Source: VAZQ01 sp963816745 (GTDB lineage Bacteria; Pseudomonadota; Alphaproteobacteria; Rhizobiales; Xanthobacteraceae). Taken from it: a stretch of 64,000 bases of DNA. Position numbers and translations under genes: made by a program. The notes under the pieces are model-generated. The model was not told where the DNA came from. It made no database searches and saw only the letters and a program-made list of their open reading frames with translations. This document shows, piece after piece, positions 41,406 through 50,919 of this stretch. The stretch covers positions 1,860,001-1,924,000 of the forward strand of contig CAWFLQ010000006.1 in NCBI GenBank assembly GCA_963816745.1, read 5' to 3'. The first letter of the stretch is position 1. Each line of letters starts with the position of its first letter.

Positions 41406-44400
41406 GTGAACGTGCATCAGCAGCTCACGCATCTGGAAATGCCGGGGTCGAAGCATCCCGCGGTTTCTGCCAGCGCGGCTCTCGGCCCGAGCATCTCGAC
41501 GCCGTACTGCGAACCTGCCGAAGCGGTGGTCGCCGCGCTGGGCTCCGACGCAACGCACGGCTTGACCCGCGCCGAAGCGGAGCAGCGCCTCGAGCTGTAC
41601 GGGCCAAATCTGCTGAAGAGTGCGCCTGACACGCCGTGGTGGAAGCGGCTGCTGGAGCAATTCGAGAATTTTCTGGTGATCATTCTGTTGGTTGCCACGG
41701 TCATCTCGGTCGTCGAATGGCTGCTGCAGGATCCGCGCGAGACCGCGCTGCCCTACGAGGCGATCGTCATCCTGGGGATCGTCATCCTGAACGCCTTGCT
41801 CGGCTTCATCCAGGAGGCGCGCGCCGAGAAATCGGTGCGGGCCTTGATGGCGCTGGCCGCGCCGGAAGCGACCGTCATTCGCGACGGGGAGCGGCAACGG
41901 GTCGCAACCCATGACATCGTCCCTGGCGACGTCGTGCTGATCGAAGCCGGCGACAAGATCCCCGCCGACGCCCGGATCGTCGAGGCGGCAAATCTTCGAA
42001 CCGACGAAGCACCCCTGACCGGCGAGAGCGTACCGGTATCGAAGGAGGTCAAACCGCTCGAAGGCGATGCGGCCCTCGGCGACCGCCGTAACATGCTGTT
42101 CTCCGGTACGGTCACCACCTACGGCCGCGGACGCGCGGTGGTCGTTGCCACCGGCATGGCGACGGAGGTCGGTCGGATCGCCGGCCTGTTGGAGGCGGCC
42201 GAAAAGGAGCCGACGCCACTGCAGCAAGAGCTCGACCGAACCGGCAAGCGGCTCACCGTGATCATGCTCGGAATCTGCGCGGTGGTGTTCGCCGCGGGGC
42301 TCATCAACACCACCACCTTCACACTCAACGTCGTGCTCAGCCTGTTCCTGTTCGCCGTGGCGCTCGCGGTCGCGGCCATACCGGAGGCGCTGCCGGCGAT
42401 CGTCACCGTCGGGCTCAGCCTCGGCGTTCGTCGCATGGCGGCGGCCCATGCCATCGTGCGCAAGCTGCCGGCGGTCGAAACACTGGGGGCCGCCACCGTC
42501 ATCTGCTCCGACAAGACCGGGACGCTCACACGCAACGAAATGACCGTGCGTGCCGTCGCGACCGCCAATGCGCTGATCGAGGTCGACGGCAGCGGCTACA
42601 TCCCCGAAGGCGGCTTCTCGATCGAGGGCAGGTCGATCCATGCCACGCCATCGCACCGCGATGCGCTCGAGCGGACGCTGCGCGCGGCGGCGCTCGCCAA
42701 CGACGCCACACTCAGCAACCGGGACGGCCGCTGGCTCGTGCAGGGCGACCCCACCGAGGGCGCCCTGGTGGTGGCCGCGCGCAAGCTCGGCATCGCGGAG
42801 CCGGAGCTGGAGCGTTACCCGCGCATCGCCGAAATCCCGTTCACGTCGGAACGCAAGCGCCACACGACGGTCCATCTCGACCGTGCGAAGCCCGAGCAGC
42901 TGCATGTTTTCGTCAAAGGCGCGCCGGAGCTGCTGCTCGGGAAGTGCCAGTATGTTTGGGACAATGGTGAGGTCGTCCGGCTCACCGACGAGAGCCGGGC
43001 GGCCCTTCTGCAGCGCAACGAGGGGCTCGCCCGACAGGCGCTGCGGACGTTGGCGATCGCCACGCGCACCGTGCCGGCGGTCATGCTCGGCGTCGATCCG
43101 CAAGCCGCCGCCGGAGCCACCAGGATCGAGCTGTCGGAGAGCATCGAGGACGACCTGGTGCTGCTGGGTCTCGTCGGCCTGATCGATCCGCCGCGAGCCG
43201 AGGCGAAGGCGGCGGTAGTCACCGCCAAGCGCGCACATATTCGCACCGTGATGGTCACCGGCGACCATCCGGCGACGGCCGAGGCGGTCGCCCGCGAGTT
43301 GACGATTTTCGAGCCGGGGGCGCGGCTCGTGACCGGCGCCGAGCTGCGGGCCATGGGCGACGCCGAGCTCGACGCCGTTGTCGAGCATGTGCGCGTGTTC
43401 GCGCGCGTCGATCCGGAGCACAAGCTGCGGATCATCCGCGCGCTTCAGCACAAACGACACATCGTCGCGATGACCGGTGATGGCGTCAACGACGCGCCTG
43501 CGCTCAAGACCGCCAACATCGGCGTTGCAATGGGCATCACCGGCACGGACGTCTCCAAGGAGGCGGCGCACATCGTGCTGACGGACGACAATTTCGCCAG
43601 CATCGTGAAGGCGATCGAAGAGGGGCGCGGGATCTACGACAACATCCAGAAGTACCTGCTCTATCTGTTGTCGACAAACGCCGGCGAGCTGATGACGATG
43701 TTCGGAGGCGTGATGTTTGCGGGCGTGCTCGGCCTCACTTCGGCGGAGCCGGGACTGTTCCTGCCGCTGCTTGCCGCGCAACTGCTCTGGATCAATCTCG
43801 TCACCGACGGGCCGCCGGCGTTGGCGCTCGGCGTCAACCCCAAGGACCGCGGTGCCATGGAACGGCGGCCGCGGCGGCGCGGCTCCGGCATCCTGTTGAC
43901 CGAGGACTGGATACGCCTCGGCTGTGTCGGCGTGCTGATGATGATCGGGACGCTGGCCGTGCTCGACGCCTATTATCCCGGTGGGCTGTTCACGCTGTTC
44001 GCGCAAGGCACCGGCCCCAACACGGCCGACGAGGCGCACGCGCGCACCATCGCTTTCACGACCCTGATGATGTTCCAGCTGTTCGACGTGTTCAACTGTC
44101 GTTCGCGACGGCGCAGCGCCTTCAGCGGTTTCTTCGAGAACAAGTGGCTGCTCGTCGCGATCGCGTTGTCGCTCGGCGCGCACGTCTTTGTCATCTATGT
44201 CCCGTTCCTGCAGATGGCATTCCATACGGTGCCACTGTCGATGACCGATTGGTTGGTTGCCACGGGGGTCTCGTCGACTCTGCTCATCGGAATGGAGCTC
44301 GCCAAAATCGTGCTCCGCCGGGTGCGCCCGGATCCATTTGCGGCGCCCGCCGAAGTGGTGCCGCCAGATGGGGCGCGACAACCCGCGGGTGGAGAAGTGC

Positions 44401-44414
44401 CCTCCCGCACATGA
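41406..44414 (+). CDS. P-type cation-translocating ATPase, PacL/SERCA-like type II
   Basis: An intact 1002-residue P2-type ATPase. In order: N-terminal cation ATPase domain (GLTRAEAEQRLELYGPNLL), actuator loop DEAPLTGESVPVSK (about residue 205), the M4 motif VAAIPEALPAIVTVGLSLGV, phosphorylation site CSDKTGTLTRNEMTV (Asp near residue 369), nucleotide-binding VKGAPELLLGKC, MTGDGVNDAPALKTANIGVA (about residue 690) and a C-terminal four-helix domain ending before a polar tail. PEALP in M4 is common in bacterial Ca2+ or monovalent-cation pumps. The GTG start has GGAGG 8 bp upstream. It is next to a two-component/stress-protein group and divergent from the kinase. The ion is probably Ca2+, unproven. 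Confidence 0.93.
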   Translation: MNVHQQLTHLEMPGSKHPAVSASAALGPSISTPYCEPAEAVVAALGSDATHGLTRAEAEQRLELYGPNLLKSAPDTPWWKRLLEQFENFLVIILLVATVISVVEWLLQDPRETALPYEAIVILGIVILNALLGFIQEARAEKSVRALMALAAPEATVIRDGERQRVATHDIVPGDVVLIEAGDKIPADARIVEAANLRTDEAPLTGESVPVSKEVKPLEGDAALGDRRNMLFSGTVTTYGRGRAVVVATGMATEVGRIAGLLEAAEKEPTPLQQELDRTGKRLTVIMLGICAVVFAAGLINTTTFTLNVVLSLFLFAVALAVAAIPEALPAIVTVGLSLGVRRMAAAHAIVRKLPAVETLGAATVICSDKTGTLTRNEMTVRAVATANALIEVDGSGYIPEGGFSIEGRSIHATPSHRDALERTLRAAALANDATLSNRDGRWLVQGDPTEGALVVAARKLGIAEPELERYPRIAEIPFTSERKRHTTVHLDRAKPEQLHVFVKGAPELLLGKCQYVWDNGEVVRLTDESRAALLQRNEGLARQALRTLAIATRTVPAVMLGVDPQAAAGATRIELSESIEDDLVLLGLVGLIDPPRAEAKAAVVTAKRAHIRTVMVTGDHPATAEAVARELTIFEPGARLVTGAELRAMGDAELDAVVEHVRVFARVDPEHKLRIIRALQHKRHIVAMTGDGVNDAPALKTANIGVAMGITGTDVSKEAAHIVLTDDNFASIVKAIEEGRGIYDNIQKYLLYLLSTNAGELMTMFGGVMFAGVLGLTSAEPGLFLPLLAAQLLWINLVTDGPPALALGVNPKDRGAMERRPRRRGSGILLTEDWIRLGCVGVLMMIGTLAVLDAYYPGGLFTLFAQGTGPNTADEAHARTIAFTTLMMFQLFDVFNCRSRRRSAFSGFFENKWLLVAIALSLGAHVFVIYVPFLQMAFHTVPLSMTDWLVATGVSSTLLIGMELAKIVLRRVRPDPFAAPAEVVPPDGARQPAGGEVPSRT

Positions 44415-44428
44415 CAGGGCCCGCGTCA

Positions 44429-44451
44429 GAGGGCGCCTACGCGGCGCCCTC
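44429..44451. terminator. perfect hairpin between convergent genes, putative bidirectional terminator
   Basis: GAGGGCGCC-TACGC-GGCGCCCTC is a perfect 9-bp stem with a 5-nt loop. It begins 15 bp after the ATPase stop and includes the last codons and stop of the convergent sulfotransferase gene. No T-tract follows on either strand, so intrinsic termination is uncertain. Confidence 0.45.
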
Positions 44452-45447
44452 GGTCGTCAGAAATGACTGCAAGCGGCCGTTCAGCAGATTGTCGGCAAAG
44501 GCGGTATCGGCCGCGCTGAACTCGTCGCGCCATGCTCCGGTTTCGCCGCGACGGAAGTGGCGTGCGCCGGCTTTGGCCGGCTGGATCTTAGAGAGATCGT
44601 AGTCGGTCACGCCGTGAAACGCGAACACCCGCTCGAACATGCCATGCGGATCCGTTCGCAAATCGTCGAAATGGACGAGCTGGACCTCCAGGGGATGATC
44701 CTTGTCGGGGCTGCGCGACGCCTCGATCCAGGACTCGATCCAATTGACCGCCGCCGGCAGGAACGTGCGCACCTGAAAGGCGAGCTGCTCCGCGTGAGAC
44801 CGGGCAAAATAATCGCTGGGGAGATGCTGAATCAGCGAATTGAAATTTCGCATCCGCTCGCCCATCGCCGGCGCACGCAGATGATAGGTCCAGGACACGG
44901 TGCTGTCGCGAGGATCGCGAACCAGCACGGTGATGCCCTTGAACCCCGCTTCGCTCAACGTGCAGACGTTGTGATAGGTCGCCATGCAGTGGGACGCATG
45001 CACGATGCCGTTGGGATTGAGCTTGCGCAGCTCTGCCAGGATGAGCCGCTCGGAGGTGAAGACTCCGGTCGAATAGATGTCGTCCCGATTGCAGAAGCCC
45101 GAGAGGTAGGAGCGCATGAACTCCTGGTCGGCCAGAGGCGCCGGCATGGTAAGGCCCGTGGCATCCTGGATGCCGCCCCAGATGAATTCCGTTCCGCTTT
45201 TCGGCAGCGTCGCGATGAAGATGGAATTTTGCGAGGACCGGTGAGGGTGGGGCTTGATGTCGGCCCGCTGCACCGCCTGCGCGGCCTTCGTCTGGGCGAC
45301 GCCGAGTTGCCGCTTGAGCTCGTTGCACTCCCCGATCGCCACGTCGCGTTGACGCAGATAGGCGTCGCGCTCGGCGGCGAGAGCGGCGGCGTCGGGCGGC
45401 ACATCGAAAAGCGTTCTGAGGGCGTGTCGAAGGCGGGTCAAAATCAT
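44437..45447 (-). CDS. P-loop sulfotransferase domain protein
   Basis: The 336-residue protein has an N-terminal coiled coil (about residues 20-60) and then a sulfotransferase fold: IFIATLPKSGTEFIWGGI matches the 5-prime-phosphosulfate loop, ITVLVRDPRDSTVSWTYHLR the 3-prime-phosphate motif, and HFRRGETGAWRDEFS the C-terminal RxGxxGxW PAPS-binding motif. It would transfer sulfate from PAPS to a hydroxyl of a glycan or small molecule. No glycan cluster is adjacent, so the acceptor is unknown. It is next to tRNA-Ser and convergent with the ATPase gene. Confidence 0.88.
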   Translation of the reverse strand: MILTRLRHALRTLFDVPPDAAALAAERDAYLRQRDVAIGECNELKRQLGVAQTKAAQAVQRADIKPHPHRSSQNSIFIATLPKSGTEFIWGGIQDATGLTMPAPLADQEFMRSYLSGFCNRDDIYSTGVFTSERLILAELRKLNPNGIVHASHCMATYHNVCTLSEAGFKGITVLVRDPRDSTVSWTYHLRAPAMGERMRNFNSLIQHLPSDYFARSHAEQLAFQVRTFLPAAVNWIESWIEASRSPDKDHPLEVQLVHFDDLRTDPHGMFERVFAFHGVTDYDLSKIQPAKAGARHFRRGETGAWRDEFSAADTAFADNLLNGRLQSFLTTEGAA

Positions 45448-45472
45448 ACGGCGCGCATCGCTGCGAGCCGAC

Positions 45473-45562
45473 TGGCGGAGAGGGAGGGATTCGAACCCCC
45501 GATACGGTTGCCCGTATGCCGCATTTCGAGTGCGGTGCGATCGACCACTCTGCCACCTCTCC
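45473..45562 (-). tRNA. tRNA-Ser(CGA)
   Basis: On the minus strand the molecule starts GGAGAGGTGGCAGAGTGGTC and ends with the paired CCTCTCC, discriminator G and encoded CCA. The anticodon CGA (complement of 45526-45528) lies in the loop CTCGAAA with a 5-bp stem. A long variable arm (TACGGGCAACCGTA) and the T loop GGTTCGAATCC are present. The class II shape and the 90-nt length fit serine, reading UCG. Confidence 0.97.
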
Positions 45563-45895
45563 GTGGCCGGAAGGGCGTAAACGCCCCGTCGGTCGCCCGC
45601 TATGTATCCAACCCGGCAAGGTGAGACAAGGGCGGCCCGGCGGGGCGCGACGGGCAGTCGGCGTGCCGCTCAGGCCGAATTGCCCGGACCACGCGGGATG
45701 GCCGCGAACGACGCGGGATGGCGGAAGGACTGTGTTCCAGCGGACCTCGAAAAGCGCGGCGGATAGGGCGTCCGCCATTGCGCCGTGCAGATTCATTTAC
45801 CTGAACGCGCGTTTACGGCTGCGGTTAGGAATCAGGAAAGCGCCGCTGCGCCAATGTCGGCGCGCGGACCGATCTTGCATTCACAGGCGCTACCA
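45563..45895. other. intergenic region downstream of the tRNA 5-prime end
   Basis: About 330 bp with no gene I can support. It must contain the tRNA promoter. A 12-bp direct repeat ACGCGGGATGGC occurs twice within about 35 bp near 45692-45725. No integrase, attachment site or element boundary was seen. Confidence 0.4.
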
Positions 45896-46330
45896 ATGAA
45901 CAACGTCAGGCTTCAGAACTTTGTCACTGACACGGCGGCCCGGGGCCGGATCACGTTCGGCGATGTCCGGCGCCTTCATCGGGACTATCTGCCGGACGGG
46001 GTCTCGTCCCGCGAGGAAGCGGAAATGCTGCTCGAACTCGATACCAGGATCGGCCGTGCCGACAGTGCCTGGACCGACTGGCTCGTTGCAGCCATCGTCG
46101 AATTCGCCGTCTGGAGCGAGCCGCCCATCGATAGGGTCGAGGGCGGCACTGGTGAGTGGCTCAATGGCGTCCTTTCCGCAATGAGCAAGACCACCAAGGC
46201 CGGGCGGAAGATCGCCCGCGAGGTCCGTCGCACGGCGGACTGCGTCCAGCAGATCGATTGCATTGCAGTGCCGGCGGTCCTTCCGGCTGCGGCGGAGTTC
46301 AACGTCAACGAGCTCCAATTGGCCGCATAA
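45896..46330 (+). CDS. conserved-looking hypothetical protein (144 aa)
   Basis: The frame from MNNVRLQNFVTDTAARGRIT continues FGDVRRLHRDYLPDGVSSRE, EEAEMLLELDTRIGRADSAW and TDWLVAAIVEFAVWSEPPID, a mainly helical soluble protein without a signal peptide or known catalytic motif. The longer frame from 45785 has poor composition, so ATG 45896 is preferred. I do not recognise the family. It stands alone on the plus strand. Confidence 0.65.
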   Translation: MNNVRLQNFVTDTAARGRITFGDVRRLHRDYLPDGVSSREEAEMLLELDTRIGRADSAWTDWLVAAIVEFAVWSEPPIDRVEGGTGEWLNGVLSAMSKTTKAGRKIAREVRRTADCVQQIDCIAVPAVLPAAAEFNVNELQLAA

Positions 46331-46376
46331 GCCGGCGTGAAACCTCGTGGTCGCTCCGGTGGCGCAATGGGGCCGA

Positions 46377-47342
46377 TCAGTTAACGGGTGCCTGCAGCTG
46401 AATCAGCGTCTTGACCGCCTCGGCGCCGAGCGGGGCGGGGATGAACTTGTAGGTCACCGCGTCGGCCATGATGGTCTCGAGGCCGGAAATCTGGTCCGGC
46501 AGCGCGTTCTGCTTGCGGATGAAGTCGTCGCGGGTGCGGCGCGCGACGCTCTCCGACACGCCGGCCCACTTTGCATAAGCCGCGATCGCCTGCGGATCGG
46601 ACGAGAACATGAAATCCACCATCTCGCGATAGCCCTGCATGTAGCGGCGGAACGCATCGGGCCGTTTCGCCAGGGCGTCGGCGTTGACGACGATGAAGCG
46701 CACGGTCTGCCTGGCGAGCGCCGGCAGGTCGTCGCCGCGCCCGACAATGCGAATTTTCCCGTGCTGGAGCTCGGCGACGCCGAATGGCGGCACGCTGTAG
46801 CCGACGTCGACTTGGCCGCTCATGACCTGGGTCAGCGTCGCCACCGGATTGCCGGTGGCGACAGGCTTCACCTTGATGCCGTGGAGCTCCTGGAAGCCGA
46901 GCACCATCAGGTTGGTGGAGGCTCCGGTGGTGGAATAGGCGACGGTCTTGCCGGCCGCATCCTTCAGGCTCTTGATCGGCGAGTTCGCCGGCACGTACCA
47001 GAATTCGTAGGCGCCGATCATGGAGCCGCCGATCACGCGGATCGGCGCGCCCTTGGCAAAGGCGCCGAGCGCCCCGAGGGTGCCGACGGAAATGCCGACA
47101 TCGACCGCGCCGGAGATCACGGTCTGCAGGGTCTCGCCGCCGCCCTGGGTGTAGAGCACTTCGAGCGTGAGCCCGTGCTTCTTGAAGAAGCCCTGCTGCT
47201 GGCCGACCTCGGAGACCTGGTTGTCGAACGCGCCGCGCGCGCCCACCGAGACTTTGAGCGTGTCTTGGGCGGCGACGGCCGAGTGCGCGAGCACAAGCGC
47301 GGCAATTGCCGCCGCGCCCCTTATTGAACTTGATCGGAACAT
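46377..47342 (-). CDS. ABC transporter substrate-binding protein, NMT1/SsuA-like
   Basis: A signal peptide (MFRSSSIRGAAAIAALVLAH then SAVAAQ) is followed by a type II binding-protein fold: VSEVGQQQGFFKKHGLTLEV, LYTQGGGETLQTVISGAVDV, KSLKDAAGKTVAYSTTGAS and SGQVDVGYSVPPFGVAELQH. About 321 residues. The ATG at 47342 has GAGGGAG 5 bp upstream. No permease or ATPase genes are adjacent. It lies 31 bp after the alpha/beta hydrolase gene on the same strand, so the two may be co-transcribed. The ligand is probably a nitrogenous or sulfonated/aromatic small molecule. Confidence 0.88.
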   Translation of the reverse strand: MFRSSSIRGAAAIAALVLAHSAVAAQDTLKVSVGARGAFDNQVSEVGQQQGFFKKHGLTLEVLYTQGGGETLQTVISGAVDVGISVGTLGALGAFAKGAPIRVIGGSMIGAYEFWYVPANSPIKSLKDAAGKTVAYSTTGASTNLMVLGFQELHGIKVKPVATGNPVATLTQVMSGQVDVGYSVPPFGVAELQHGKIRIVGRGDDLPALARQTVRFIVVNADALAKRPDAFRRYMQGYREMVDFMFSSDPQAIAAYAKWAGVSESVARRTRDDFIRKQNALPDQISGLETIMADAVTYKFIPAPLGAEAVKTLIQLQAPVN

Positions 47343-47373
47343 CCGTACTCCCTCGGAATCAACGCGCGCCAAC

Positions 47374-48426
47374 CTACCTCGTCGCCACGCTCTCGCCGAG
47401 CCAGGCGATGATCAGGTCGGCGATCTGCAGGTTGTTCTTGTCCATCATCAGCATGTGGCTGTTGCCCTTCTGGCCGACGTCCGGCAGCAGCAGGAACTTG
47501 GCGGAGCCGCCGGCGGCCTTCACCGCGGCGACAGTCGCGGAGCAGCCGTCGCGGCGCTGGTCGCCGTTCGGCCCGGGCGCGCCCTTGCTGTTGTCGCCCC
47601 ACACCGACAGCAGCGGCACCTTGGAGAAAACCTTGGTCACCTCGTCCGGCGTGACCGGCACGCAGTTGCCCTCCACGTTGATGAAGCCGAGCATCTTGGG
47701 TGCGCGCGCCCGCACCAGGTCGAGGCCGTAGGCGCCGGATTGCGAATGCACCATCACGACCGCGGGCCCGATCTTGTCGAGGAGCGCGCCGAGCGCCTGC
47801 ACTGTGTTGGCGCCGGCGCCGGGCAGCGTCGCCTCCGCATTGGGGACGAGCTGCGCGGTGTATTGGTCGAACGCCTCGGCCGGAAACTGCGAGCCGGGGA
47901 AGGGCGTCGGATAGGTCGCGCCGATGCGGAAGAAGTACCAGGCGCGCTCGCGCGCGGCGATCTGCATGTCGGGCAGCGATTTGGTATCGCCATCGGCCCG
48001 TGCGCGGTTGATGGCCGTCGGGTCGAAACCCGAGCGGCCGCGCCCGGCGTGGTCGACGACATAGACCGGATAACCCTTGCGCGCGAAATAGGTGGCCCAG
48101 CCCTCCCGGCCATCGGGGGTGGTCTCGTAGGTCGCGCCGGTATGGCCGGAGCCGTGCACCATGACGATCGCCGGTCCGCTGACCGTCTTCGGGATGCGGT
48201 ACTGGACGTACATCTGCTTGACGGTGATCGTGCCCGGCGCCGGAGCGCTGAACGCCGACGTGCCGGGATGGCTCGATGTGAAGGTCTGGCCATTGACGAA
48301 GAAGCTGCCTTCGTCCTGCAGCTCCAATGGCCCGCCGAGCGATCCCGCCATGGCGATTCCTCCCGTGGTCAGCGCCAATGACAAGACTGTGATCGCGATG
48401 CGCGCGCTCGGATTGATGCTGGTCAT
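47374..48426 (-). CDS. secreted alpha/beta hydrolase
   Basis: An N-terminal signal peptide (IAITVLSLALTTGGIAMAGS) precedes an alpha/beta-hydrolase domain with the oxyanion region IVMVHGSGHTGATYETTPDG, VYVVDHAGRGRSGFDPTA and the nucleophile elbow VVMVHSQSGAYGLDLV. The elbow is S-x-S-x-G rather than the common G-x-S-x-G. The catalytic His is probably in KGNSHMLMMDKNN. The start at 48426 has GGGAGG 7 bp upstream, and the longer frame to 48513 lacks support. 350 residues. Probably an esterase acting in the periplasm or outside the cell, followed by a binding protein. Confidence 0.85.
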   Translation of the reverse strand: MTSINPSARIAITVLSLALTTGGIAMAGSLGGPLELQDEGSFFVNGQTFTSSHPGTSAFSAPAPGTITVKQMYVQYRIPKTVSGPAIVMVHGSGHTGATYETTPDGREGWATYFARKGYPVYVVDHAGRGRSGFDPTAINRARADGDTKSLPDMQIAARERAWYFFRIGATYPTPFPGSQFPAEAFDQYTAQLVPNAEATLPGAGANTVQALGALLDKIGPAVVMVHSQSGAYGLDLVRARAPKMLGFINVEGNCVPVTPDEVTKVFSKVPLLSVWGDNSKGAPGPNGDQRRDGCSATVAAVKAAGGSAKFLLLPDVGQKGNSHMLMMDKNNLQIADLIIAWLGESVATR

Positions 48427-48681
48427 GGTAAGACCTCCCTGTTCGATGCGGGTTGTCGTGCCCGAGCACGATCGCGCGCCCGGCCGCTCCGTCGTTGTTG
48501 GCCGGAAAAGCATATTGTGCGCAGCCGATTAGGCAAGGAGCGCCCATATTCGGCGGCTTGCCCACCTCGGAACACGTGGGCCGACGGCGACCGGCCCGGG
48601 TGGGACGGGGATGACCGGCCCTTGCCGAAAGGTCTATTCTTGCGGGGCCGTCACGCCGGTGCCGGCGAGGAGAGACGATCC

Positions 48682-50206
48682 GTGGTCGGAATGGATACGG
48701 TTCGACGCGAATTGCGGGGCAGCCTGCTCGCCCTGCTGATGGTCGCTGCGGCCACGTTGTTCGCCTATGTGCTGACCCAAACGCTGGACGTACGCCGGGG
48801 CTCGGTCATCTATCTCCTGCCGGTGCTGCTCGCCGGCTGGCATCTCGGTCTGGTTCCGGCGCTGGTGGCGGCGGTCGCGGGCGTGCTCTGGTCGGGATAT
48901 TTTTTCTTTTCGCCGTACTACGCCTTCTATCTCGCGCGGCCGAACGAGATCCTCAATCTCGTCCTCTTCATGGTGGTCGCCGTGGTGACCAGCCATCTCG
49001 CGAACTCGATGAAGAAACAGACCGAGATCGCGCGCAAGCGCGAGAAGGAAACAAGCGACCTCTACGCTTTCTCGCGCCGCCTGGGAGCGGCCGCATCGGC
49101 CGGCGACATCTACCGCGCCATCGAGGAGCACCTGGCCAATCTCGTCCAGCGCAACGTGGTGCTGTTCGGTGCCGGCGGCGGCGGCGATCGCAAGCCCGAG
49201 CATGGCGCGTTGACGCGAGCGCCTGCACCAGGCCATCGCCGAGGTGCAGGCGGGCCGCACGCCCGCGACCACCGTGGACGACGGCCACGGCGACGTCTGG
49301 ATGGTGCGGCGCGTGTCGGAGAAGAACGCCGATTTCGGCGTCATCGCCATCGATCTCGGCAGCGTCCCCGCGCGGACGCTCGACGAGGTCCGCCACCGGG
49401 TCGACGACGTGCTGTCGGACGCCGCCGCCACGCTCGAGCGCCTCGACGTCGCGCGCGCGCTGAACGACGCCAAGATGCGCTCCGAGACCGAATTGCTGCG
49501 GGAGGCGCTGATCGGCTCGGTCAGCCACGAATTGCGCACGCCGCTCGCCTCGATCCTCGGCGCCGCGACGGTGCTGAGCAAGTCACCGGCGGTCGCCAAG
49601 GACGAGCGGCTCAATGCGCTCGCCACCGTCGTGCGCGACGAGGCCGAGCGCCTCAACAACGATATCCAGAACCTCCTCGACGCGACCCGGATCAGCCGCG
49701 AGCAGATCAGGCCGCGGCAGGAATGGATCGAGCCGCAGGACATCGTCAACTCCGCGCTGGAGCGCCGGCGGCGGCGGCTCTCCGGCCACGATGTCTCGCT
49801 CGACATGGACTCGAACCTGCCGTTCATCTATGTCGATGCGGTGCTGGTCGAGCAGGCCTTCGTGCAGATCGTCGACAACGCGGCGAAGTATTCGCCCTCG
49901 GGCTCGCCGATCACGGTCGCCGCCAAGCGCAACGGCCGCGACGTCGTGCTGTCCGTGCACGACAACGGCGTCGGGCTCACCGCGGAGGAGAAGTCGCAGC
50001 TCGGCGAGCGGTTCTTCCGCGGCGCCCGGCACGCCGCCGCGACATCCGGCTCCGGTCTCGGCCTGTGGATCGCCAAGGCGTTCGTCACCGCCAACGGCGG
50101 CAAGATCGAGGCGCGCAGCTCCGGTGTCGATCAGGGTAGCACGGTGTCGATCCATCTACCTTTCGCCACGCCCGCGAACCAACCCGAGGTAGGTCCCGAT
50201 GACTGA
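48682..50206 (+). CDS. DUF4118 (KdpD-like) sensor histidine kinase (one frameshift)
   Basis: Four membrane helices of the DUF4118/KdpD type come first (LLALLMVAAATLFAYVLTQT, GSVIYLLPVLLAGWHLGLVP, VAAVAGVLWSGYFFFS, LNLVLFMVVAVVTSHLANSM). A GAF-like region (ETSDLYAFSRRLGAAASAGD) and a kinase core follow: LIGSVSHELRTPLASILGAA with the phospho-His, AFVQIVDNAAKYSPSGSPIT and SGSGLGLWIAKAFVTANGG. The frame break near 49205-49215 is repaired by removing one base. The KdpD N-terminal Usp/KdpD domain is absent. GTG 48682 has GAGGAG upstream. An ATG follows at 48691. It overlaps the response regulator gene. Confidence 0.88.
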
Positions 50207-50919
50207 AGTCAATCCCGTTGTCCTCGTCGTCGACGACGAGGTGCAGATCCGCCGCTTTCTGCGAGCGGGCCTCGAGCTCGACGGTTTCGCCGTGCAGGAT
50301 GCCGAGACCGGCGGCGATGCGCTGCGCTGGGCGACGCTCAAGCCGCCCGATCTCGTGATCCTCGATCTCGGATTGCCCGATATGGACGGCGGCGAGGTGC
50401 TGGAGCGCCTGCGCGCATGGTCGAGCGTTCCGCTCATCGTGCTGTCGGTGCGCTCGAACGAGGCGGAGAAGGTGCGCCTGCTCGAGCAGGGCGCCGACGA
50501 CTATGTGGTCAAGCCGTTCGGCATGGCCGAGCTCCTGGCGCGCGCGCATGCCGCCATGCGCCGGCACGTGCGCGTCTCGTCAGGCGAGCCGGTCGTCAAG
50601 ATCGGACCGCTGGCGATCGACCTTGCCGCCCGCATCGTGACCATCAACGGCGCGCGGGTGATGCTGACGCCCAAGGAGTATCGGCTGCTGCAGCTCCTTG
50701 CCCAACACGCCGGCAACGTGGTGACCCACCAGTTCCTGCTGAAGGAGGTGTGGGGCTCGCCACACCTGCACGACACGCACTATCTGCGCATCTTCGTGCG
50801 CAAGCTCCGGCAGAAGATCGAAACCGATCCGACCCAGCCCGCGGATCCTGCTGACCGAGCTCGGTGTCGGCTACCGGCTGGTGGCGCCGGAAGGCGCCAG
50901 CCACGCGACGGTGAATTGA
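50199..50919 (+). CDS. OmpR/KdpE-like response regulator (frameshift near the 3-prime end)
   Basis: The receiver domain VVLVVDDEVQIRRFLRAGLE, PPDLVILDLGLPDMDGGEVL and DDYVVKPFGMAELLARAHA is followed by a winged helix: LTPKEYRLLQLLAQHAGNVV and THYLRIFVRKLRQKIETDP. This is closest in form to KdpE. Removing one base near 50826-50830 restores ILLTELGVGYRLVAPEGAS, the expected winged-helix end, with a stop at 50919. The start overlaps the kinase stop. No kdpFABC genes are in the window. The last 140 bp overlap the antisense extension of the TPP-enzyme frame. Confidence 0.88.

Noticed and set aside
41328..44381. 1017-residue open frame antisense to the P-type ATPase
   Set aside because: High GC makes long antisense frames common. 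The plus-strand ATPase is complete with all signature motifs, while the antisense product is Arg/His/Asp-rich without family features.
44429..44451. Strong intrinsic terminator
   Set aside because: The hairpin is perfect but lacks a following T-tract on both strands, so it is reported only as a possible terminator at moderate confidence.
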